Assembly: GCA_037447655.1 (NCBI GenBank)
Contig: JBBHKE010000403.1
Span: forward strand, 64,501-128,500
Length of the DNA stretch: 64,000 bases
Reading direction: 5' to 3'
From: Zygnema cylindricum
Lineage: Eukaryota; Streptophyta; Zygnematophyceae; Zygnematales; Zygnemataceae
In this document: piece by piece, positions 56,842 through 64,000 of the stretch
How the letters are laid out: each line of letters begins with the position of its first letter
Numbering within the stretch: the first letter of the stretch is position 1
Translations under genes and position numbers: made by a program
The notes under the pieces: model-generated
Database searches by the model: none
Seen by the model: only the letters and a program-made list of their open reading frames with translations
Told to the model about the DNA's origin: nothing

Positions 56842-57905
56842 TACAACTCTGAGACATCCATAGGACCTCAGAGTAAGTAGCTCATACGAAGCCTGTAGGA
56901 TAACCCTAACCCCTTTGTCTTTTAGCACGAATAACTGCCACCCTGACAAACAAAAACTCTGAACACCTTCACCCTTATGAAGGCAAGACTCCCCTGAGAC
57001 GATAGCAAAAAGAATCTCTGAATTTGCTCCCTTGAGCAGTAAGTTATAGAGGGTCAAACTTGACCTTTTGTATAGAAGCTCTTTGGGAGAAAGGGTCCTA
57101 TCTACCAATTTTTCTAAGTCCTATCTCTCTTTAAAACTATATCTACTAGTGTACGGCACCAATCATATTACACTGCCGTACACAAAAGTACAGTTGTCGG
57201 TGTACTTTATGTACGGATATTGTCAACATGGCCTAAATGTCGACACATGTCATATCCGGATTTGGTCCCGTAATCCCTGGAGATGCCGCAATCCAACGAA
57301 ATCGTGCCACGTGTCATCCGATGTGGCGATGACCACAAACCGCCGAGCATCTTTTCCGCGATCTGGGCTTTTTTTCCGCCGTCCGATTGAATGCAGATTT
57401 CAATCGTAGACGTCATAAATGCTTGTGCGGTATTTGTTTCGTAAAAAGAACAAAAATGAGCGGTACTTGTTTCTTATCCATATTGAAATCCGTACGTTTA
57501 CATAACTCGATCTATATAACCGTAAACATCCGCCGTTAAATGAATTTTCCTACGTGTTAACATTTAAATAAATATCAAACCCAATAGTATATATCGAAAC
57601 TTCTAGACTTAATAGTTAAGGCTACCGGCTACCGCCGTTCTGACAACCAGCAAGTACCAAGATGAAATCCTGGTTCCGACATACTAATTTTAGTAAATAA
57701 ACCTACGTATCTGTAAATCAACTAATCTATTTCCCGTAAGCCTCTACATAGCCTACGTAGCCATGGCTCTAGCTTCCTCTCCAACATCTCACTGACTGGA
57801 ACAAGTGTGGGAGTTGGAGAGAGAAGTTAGAGGCAGATTGCCTCGACTTCTTTCTATATTCCAATTTAGACCTAGAAAACAATAAAATAACCAACGATTT
57901 CTACA
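56842..57905 (-). mobile_element. Cop9 3' LTR
   Basis: 1064 bp, left edge TACAACTCTGAGAC (TGA decayed to TAC), right edge CCAACGATTTCTACA. CTCCCCTTATTTTC, the complement of the polypurine tract, follows. Confidence 0.88.
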
Positions 57906-57918
57906 CTCCCCTTATTTT

Positions 57919-59256
57919 CTAGTCAATCTTTAATTTCAGACCACACTTCTCCTTGCAGAAAATTAGTTTAGTGGAAGGTAGAGGTTTCGTCATCATATCT
58001 GCTACCATCTCACTATTTGGTCGGTACTCTAAACTGATTATTTTGTTTTCTACTTTCTCTCTAACAAAGCTGAGTCTAATGTCTATGTGTTTAACTTTAA
58101 AATGATGTTTAGGATTGGCAAAAATAGCGATTGCTGCGTGATTATCACAAAAAAAAAATTGCACACCACTCTTAAGGTGACCAAGCTCACCAAGCAAAGA
58201 CTTAACCCACATCAATTCTTTTACCGCAGAGCAAGAGGCCATATACTTAGCCTCCATAGTGGACAGAGCAATAACCTTTTGCTCTTTGCTACTCCAACAA
58301 CAAGCCCCATCACCCACATATAATACATATCTAGAAGTACATCTCCTCATCAGAGCATCACCATAACAGGCATAACTCCAAGTAGTGATGTTAGTATTCT
58401 CCCCACCCAAATGCAACCATAGATCCCTAGTTCATATCAAATTTCTGAGGACTCTCTAAGCTATCTCTCAATCCTTCTTAGTGGGAGCATTTAGACCTCT
58501 ACTCAGCACTCCTACAGCTGCAGCTAAATCCGGCCGGGTACAATTCATAAAATTGATTAGGCTTCTCACTACTTGCCTGTAAGGAATAGTCTGCATGAAT
58601 TTTTGTTCTTCAAGACTTAATTCCTCATCTAAGACTATAACTCTATTTTCCTCACTCCCCTCACTTACCTTTTTTTACTCCACTGGAGTTGTACAACTAT
58701 TAGCTTTATCCATCTAAATTTTTTCCAGCATGTTACCTATTGTTTCATTTTGAGTCAATCTTATAATCTTTTTTTCTTTGTGTCTTTCTACTTGAATTCC
58801 CAAAATATATTTTGCTTCTCCCATATCTTTCATTTCAAATATCCCCTTAAGATCGGTCTTCAGTTTATTAATTTTTTCCATTGATTTACTTAAAATAAGT
58901 AAATCATCAACATAAATTGCAATATATATAATACCTTCCTCATCTTCAAAAACATAGATTGAGTGATCTGAGCTCATCAGGATATATCCCAAACCAGTAA
59001 GAAACTCATCAAGTTTCTTATTCCACTGTCGAGGCGCCTGTTTCAAACCGTAAAGGGATATAATCAGCCAGCATACTTTACTCTCCTCTCCTTCCTCCAC
59101 AAATCCTTCGGGTAGTCCCATGAAGATCTCCTCTTCCAATTATCCATGCAAAAAGGCTGTCTTGATGTCCATCTGGTGCACCTCCATATCTTTCGCAGCT
59201 GCAAGACTGAGAACTATGCGGACGGAGGGAAATCTGACGACCGAGGCAAAGGTTTC
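57919..59256 (-). pseudogene. Cop9 RT and RNase H
   Basis: The minus strand reads VVRFPSVRI, MEVHQMDIKTAFLHG, a stop at 59140, MEEEIFMGLPEGFVEEGEES, SLYGLKQAPRQWNKKLDEFL and AIYVDDLLILSKSMEKIN (YVDD intact near 58900), then MGEAKYILGIQVERH. RNase H 58416-57919 reads WSSKEQKVIALSTMEAKYMA (the catalytic Glu of MEAEYM is Lys), FFCDNHAAIAI and DIRLSFVREK. Frameshifts separate the two parts near 58440-58710. Confidence 0.9.
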
Positions 59257-60321
59257 TGAAACTTTGAGACCTCCATAAGTCCTCAGAGTGGACAGCTTCC
59301 AAGAAGCCTTTAGGATAACCCTGACCCCTTTGTGTTTTAGCGAGAATAACTGCCACCCTATGAAACAAAAACACTGACCACCTTCACCCCTAAAAAGGGA
59401 AGACTCCCGTGAGTCGATAGCAAAAAGAATCTTTGAATTTGCTCCCATGAGCTGTAAGTTATGGAGGGTCAAAGTTGACCTTTTGTACAGAAGCTCTTTG
59501 GGAGAGAGGGTCCTATCTACCAATTTTTCTGAGTCCTATCTCTCTCTCACAAACTCTATCTATTGATGTACCGACCAATCATATTACTCTTCCGTACACA
59601 AAAGTACAGTTGCCGGTGTACTTTCTGTAGAAATACTGTACAACATGGCCTAAATGTCGACACGTGGTATATGTTGATTTGCTCCCTTAATCCCCGGAGA
59701 TGCCGTGATCTAATGTGTTTTTGCCACGTATCCTCCGATGTGGCGATAACCAAAAACTGTCGAAATCCTCTTCCGCGATCTCGGCATTCATCCCGGCTGT
59801 CACATTAAATGCATATTTAATCGTAGCCGTAATAAATACCTGCGTGGTATTCGTTTCGCTATCAAAACAAATGCCCGATACTTGTTCCTTGTCTGTACCT
59901 TAATCCGTACTTTTACATAACTGGATCTATCTATCTCGTAAACAGTTGAAGTTAAATGAATTATCTTACGTAATTATATTTAAATAAATATTTAACCTAA
60001 TATTATGTATCATTAGTCTTAGACTAAACGGTTAGGAATATCGGCTACCGGGTATCTATTATTCCGTAGGTACCAGGATCAAGTCCAGGTTCTGACATCT
60101 ATCCTTTTAGTAAATAAACTTATCGGTAAATAAACTAATCTATTTCCCGTAAATCTCTGGATAGCCTATGCAGCCATGGCTCTAGCTTCCACTCCAACTT
60201 CCCAATGACTACAACAAGTGTGGGATATGGAGAGAGAAGTTAGAGATAGACTGCCTCGGCTTCTTTCTATAATTCTATTTAGACCTAGAAAATACTTATA
60301 AAGTAACCAAAAATTTCTACT
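59257..60321 (-). mobile_element. Cop10 3' LTR
   Basis: 1065 bp, left edge TGAAACTTTGAGACC, right edge CAAAAATTTCTACT. As in the Cop5 3' LTR, the terminal A is T, so the LTR starts AG. Hairpin 1 lies near 60168-60260. Confidence 0.88.
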
Positions 60322-62380
60322 CTCCCCTTATTTTCTAGTCAATCTTTAATTTTAGACCACACTTCTCCTAGCAAAAAATTAGCTTAGGGGAAAGCTTTGA
60401 TTTGGTCATCATATCTACTACCATCTCGCTATCTAGTCGGTACTCTAAACTGATTATTTTGTTTTCTACTTTCTCTCTAACAAAGCTAAGTCTAATGTCC
60501 ATGTGTTTGGCTTTAAAATGATGTTTAGGATTGGCAGAAAAAGCGATTATTGCCTGATTATCACAAAAAAATTTATGCACACCACTCTTAAGGTGACCAA
60601 GCTCACCAAGCAAAGACTTCACCCACATCAATTCTTTTACAGCAGAGCAAGATGCCATATACTTAGCCTCCATAGTGGACTCAGCAATAACCTTTTGTTG
60701 TTTGCTACTCCAACAGCAAGCCCCATCACCCACATATAATACATATCCAGAAGTACATCTCCTCATCGGAGCATCACCATAACTTCCATCGCTCCAAGTG
60801 GTGATGTCACTATTCTCCCCACCAAAATGCAACCATAGATCCCTAGTTCCTATCAAATATTTAAGAACTCTCTTAGCTGCCTCCCAATCCCTCTTAGTGG
60901 CAGCATTTAGACTTCTACTTAGCACTCCTACAGCTACACCTAAATCCGGCCGGGTACAATTCAAAAAATAGATTAGACTTCCCACTACTTGCCTGTAAAG
61001 AATAGTCTACATGAACTTCTATTCTTCAGGAGATAATTTCTCCTCTAAGACTATGACTCCTTCTTTCTCACTCCCCTCACTTCCCTTCTTTAACTCCATT
61101 GGATTTATACAACTATTAGCTCTATCCATCTGAAATTTTTCAATCATGTTCCCTATTGCTTCCTTTTGAGTCAATCTTATAATCTTTCTTTTTCAATTTC
61201 CTTTCTACTTGAATTCCCTAAATATATTTTGCTCCCCCCATATCCTTCATTTCAAATCTCCCCTTAAGATCGGTTTTCAGTTTATTATTTTTTTCCATTG
61301 ATTTACTTAAAACAAGCAAATCATCAACATAAATTGCAATAAATATAACACCTTCCTCATCTTCAAAAACATAGATTGAGTGAGTTGAGCTGATCCGGAT
61401 ATATCCTAGACCGATAAGAAACTCATCAAGCTTCTTATTCCACTGTCAAGGCGCCTGTTTCAAACCATAAAGAGATTTAATCATCCGGCATACCTTACTC
61501 TCCTCTCCTTCCTCCACAAATCCTTCGGGTTGTCGCATGAAGAGAACCTCTTCTAATTCTCCATGCAAAAAGGTTGTGTTGATGTCCATCTGGTGCACCT
61601 CCATGTCTTTCGCTGCTGCCAAAGTGAAAAGTATGCCGACAGAGGGAAATCTGACGACTGGGGCAAAGGTTTCCTCGTAGTCAATTCCCTCTTTTTTTGT
61701 AAATCCCTTTGCCAATTATCGGGCCTTATAACGCTCAATTGTGTTATCTAGGTTCAGTTTTAATTTGAAAACCCACTTACAACCGATTGGTTTTCGGTTA
61801 GGTGGACAATCCACCAGCTTCTAAGTATCGGCTGCCATAATTGAGGCCATCTCCTCATTGATGGCTGTCTTCCACCTGTTTTTTTCTAGGCAGGTCATCG
61901 CCTCTCCATAAGTCTAAGGTTCATCTTGATGAGATAGTTTATTTACCTTGTTATTAATTTGTTTTTCCTACAATCTTTTGCTACTTCTCCTTCCCCCCTC
62001 AAAAATCTGTGGTCGGACTAGATGGTTCTCGTGGGTTCTTTCGAACAATCTTGGCTTCTCCCCTATCCCTTGATTTCGAATCAATTTCCACCCCGTCTTC
62101 CACTTCGGGTAGAGTTGTCACTGGAGTTTCCACAGCCGAGTCCTTTTCGGTGTTATTCGTACCTGCAAGAATGTCATCTTCTCTAAAACGTGGATAGTTA
62201 GGAAGTTCAAAGTCATCGGAATTTTCTGACTCAAATCTGATTTTTATTGACTTTGTATACTTGAAGGGATCCACAGACTTTCCTTCATCCATAACTACTA
62301 GATGCTTAACTAAGATTATATCTTCCCTTTTTAGATCATAAACTCTATATCTTTTAACATCCTCATCATATCCTAATAAG
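60322..62380 (-). pseudogene. Cop10 RT and RNase H, with linker
   Basis: From the right: an acidic linker (62292-61999; FESENSDDFELPNYPRF), AKGFTKKEGIDYEETFAPVV, MDINTTFLHGELEEVLFM, KSLYGLKQAP, then AIYVDDLLVLSKSME near 61310 (YVDD intact). RNase H (60985-60368) is open for 205 codons: GSLIYFLNCTRPDLGVAVG, TWSDGSYGDAPMRRCTSGY, STMEAKYMASCSAVKELMW (catalytic Glu is Lys again), FFCDNQAIIAFSANP. Other parts carry stops and frameshifts. Confidence 0.9.
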
Positions 62381-63343
62381 TGGTTGTTTAGAAAAGTCAG
62401 TTTCGTGCGTAACTGCTAATTGGATTTAAATTGGAGGTTTGAATAGATTCACGGATTGGGGGAGCGAACGGATTGATAATCAAAGTTACGTAAAAGACTC
62501 ATTGAGTGGTGTGAACAAGCAATGACAAATGCATGGCGGATCGCGAAGCGATCCGATGTAAAATAAACGGAATGTTGAAATAGGCGCCGCCAGTACAGAG
62601 CAGGTGCGACGTAGTTAAGTCAACGCAGTTGTGGCTATTTTTATGATCCGTACGGAAAGCGCAGCCAGCGCAGCTAGTGCAACTACGGATAATATGAATA
62701 GGATAGATTTCAAGTAATGATCATTAAACGATAGTGGTAGCTTAGTGGTTGCTTAGTGGTAGCTTGGTTTCTGACATACGAAAAGTACGGTGTAAATATT
62801 CTGTACAACAAAGGTTTGTCCTTTTGACTAGTTAGGTCATTAGAGTAGAGACATTACGGCTGGTATGCCTCCGTACTCTGAGTATAACTTGCGGGACTTA
62901 GATTATTGTATGTATCGCAGTCAAGTTAATCAAAGTAATGGCAAACTATTTTCTGCATCTTTGACCTGTTGGTGTGATCACTCTGATTCGTGCTTTCATG
63001 TGAAACTTTGTGGAGTTATTCTATTATGTAGAATCTATATGTGTTTGAAGTTTCATTGTATTTCAGTATTTCTGTAAGATTCTGTGAACAGTCTAAGTGA
63101 TTAGTTTGTGAAGCTGTCAGCTATTTTTGGGAAATTGTGGAGCCTATATCTTCTAGATGCCTTGGTATATTTGGCTTTAACTTTATGAATTTTCAGTGTA
63201 TATGGTATTATGCATATTGGTGCAGTTTGAGATCATTTTGTTTAGTGTAAAGTAATTTGTGTCGTCTGAAACACAGCTGTTTTTGAGGTAGCCTGTGGGT
63301 GTTTCCGTGAGTAATCCATGGCTGAAATAAGCTATGGACAACA
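62381..63343 (+). mobile_element. Cop11 5' LTR
   Basis: 963 bp, TGGTTGTTTAGAAAAGTCAG ... GGACAACA. The start has drifted from TGTTGTTTTGAAAAG. It contains the GGATCGC hairpin at 62537-62555 and the gag ATG at 63318. Confidence 0.88.
62537..62555. repeat. Conserved LTR hairpin (Cop11)
   Basis: CGGATCGCGAAGCGATCCG, the reverse complement of the copies at 16038, 28343 and 32991, as expected for opposite orientation. Confidence 0.8.
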
Positions 63344-64000
63344 GGTTATGGGCCCACACCCATGGCTACCTATATTTGATGGATAAAAATATCACTACTG
63401 GAAGTGTGCGTTCGAGAGCTACTTCGAGATGATGGAGCTAATGGATGTGGTGGACGGTACCTTGGCCGAAACATCAAATGAATGGAAAAAGAAAAATCAT
63501 GAGTGTCTAAGGGTTATCAAGAACTCCTTGACTGAGGATTTGGTAATGTCATACCTAAGTTTTAAAAGGGCAGCTGAATTATGGAAGAGCTTAGAATGTA
63601 TGTATGCAAAGACATCTTTATATCTTGGGCTTAGTAGTGTTACCAAAATAGTTGAACACAAGTATGTAGGAGGTACTATGGAGAAACGCTGTATTGACTT
63701 ACAAGTATTATTTGCAGAAAATGATTTGGCAGGGGGAACCTTTACACATGCTCAACAAGCTATCTTGTTAATGAGAAGTCTAACTAAAAGATATAAGAGT
63801 GCACTAGATCGATTGACTTTAATTGATAAAAATAATTGGAGCGTAACTGTAGCTAGACGAGTTATTCTAGATGAAGAGGCTAATAGAAGGGTCTTAACAA
63901 GTGAAAGGAATATAAAGAAATCTAAGTCTCGGTTTAAGAAATTTAAAGGTAATAGTGAGGTTGGAGAACGGCCAAAGAATTGTTTTTACTGTAATGATTA
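63318..64000 (+). pseudogene. Cop11 gag (5' part, one stop)
   Basis: The ATG at 63318 reads MAEISYGQQVMGPHPWLPIF. TAA at 63384-63386 stands where Cop3 has Ser (TCA). The rest of the frame is open to the window edge: YWKCAFESYFEMMELMDVVD, SSVTKIVEHKYVGGTMEK, AQQAILLMRSL, RRVILDEEANRRVL, and the start of the zinc knuckle CFYCND. It carries the empty MITE site at 63631. A single mutation in about 225 codons makes this the most intact gag in the window. Confidence 0.9.
63344..63356 (+). promoter_or_regulatory. Primer-binding site, half-tRNA type (Cop11)
   Basis: Perfect GGTTATGGGCCCA directly after the LTR. Confidence 0.92.

Larger units (their letters stand above)
56842..59256 (-). mobile_element. 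Cop9: Cop7-family element in Cop8, cut by Cop10
   Basis: The minus-strand 3' LTR (56842-57905) is followed by RNase H and RT sequence up to 59256, where the Cop10 LTR interrupts it. The left flank is TCCAC. The partner flank and the rest of the element lie beyond the window. Confidence 0.88.
59257..62380 (-). mobile_element. Cop10: Cop7-family element in Cop9, cut by Cop11
   Basis: The 3' LTR (59257-60321) interrupts the Cop9 RT frame (…GTTTC before it). Minus-strand RNase H, RT and linker follow to 62380, where Cop11 begins. The right portion lies outside the window. Sequence is very close to Cop7. Confidence 0.88.
62381..64000 (+). mobile_element. Cop11: second copy of the gag-only Cop3 family (5' part)
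   Basis: The plus-strand LTR (62381-63343), primer site and gag run off the end of the window. LTR and gag are closely similar to Cop3. Left flank ATAAG. It is the last insertion in the right-hand stack and the best preserved, so probably the youngest element here. Confidence 0.9.

Overview
The window is eukaryotic nuclear DNA. It holds one spliced host-type gene fragment and a dense, nested block of Ty1/copia and Ty3/gypsy LTR retrotransposons. No rRNA, tRNA, CRISPR or bacterial operon structure is visible. Stops in the element genes fit the standard code. The organism cannot be named from the sequence. An alga, early plant lineage or other protist is possible, because copia-type elements primed by a half-molecule of initiator tRNA are known from protists, green algae and insects.

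Positions 1-16454 are mostly non-coding and AT-rich. The one recognisable gene (3308-5646) is a two-exon fragment of 3,4-dihydroxy-2-butanone-4-phosphate synthase (riboflavin pathway) that reads like the archaeal RibB type. It lacks its N-terminal third, and its 1.84-kb GT-AG intron is almost pure pyrimidine. Around it lie small TA-flanked inverted-repeat elements (1416, 7971, 14449), two solo copia LTRs (9311-10467, 15091-16259), an LTR remnant (5747-6044), tandem repeats and two strong hairpins.

From 16455 to 64000 almost everything is retrotransposon. The oldest layer is a minus-strand gypsy element (from 17899 to beyond 54303) cut into three pieces by later insertions. Into it went Cop1 (plus strand, 21835-37870, gag only), which contains Cop2 (minus, 23820-35686), which contains Cop3 (minus, 27564-33166, gag only), which contains a solo LTR (30000-30841) and a 198-bp MITE (31713-31910). 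A second insertion, Cop5 (minus, 38778-52648), contains a solo LTR (38859-39908) and complete Cop7 (plus, 41060-47528). A third stack runs off the right edge: Cop8 (plus, from 54304), Cop9 (minus, from 56842), Cop10 (minus, from 59257) and Cop11 (plus, from 62381, same family as Cop3). Most insertions with both ends visible are bounded by an exact 5-bp target duplication, so the order is read directly from the sequence.

The copia elements share several unusual traits. The primer-binding site is GGTTATGGGCCCA, complementary to the anticodon arm of initiator tRNA-Met rather than its 3' end. The gag start codon lies inside the 5' LTR, so the primer site is translated as Q-V-M-G-P. Several LTR families carry two long hairpins whose arms change sequence but stay complementary. 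Two families appear to be gag-only and would depend on pol from relatives such as Cop5, Cop7 or Cop9. Nearly all element genes are broken by stops and frameshifts. Cop11 has the best-preserved gag, with one stop in about 225 codons.
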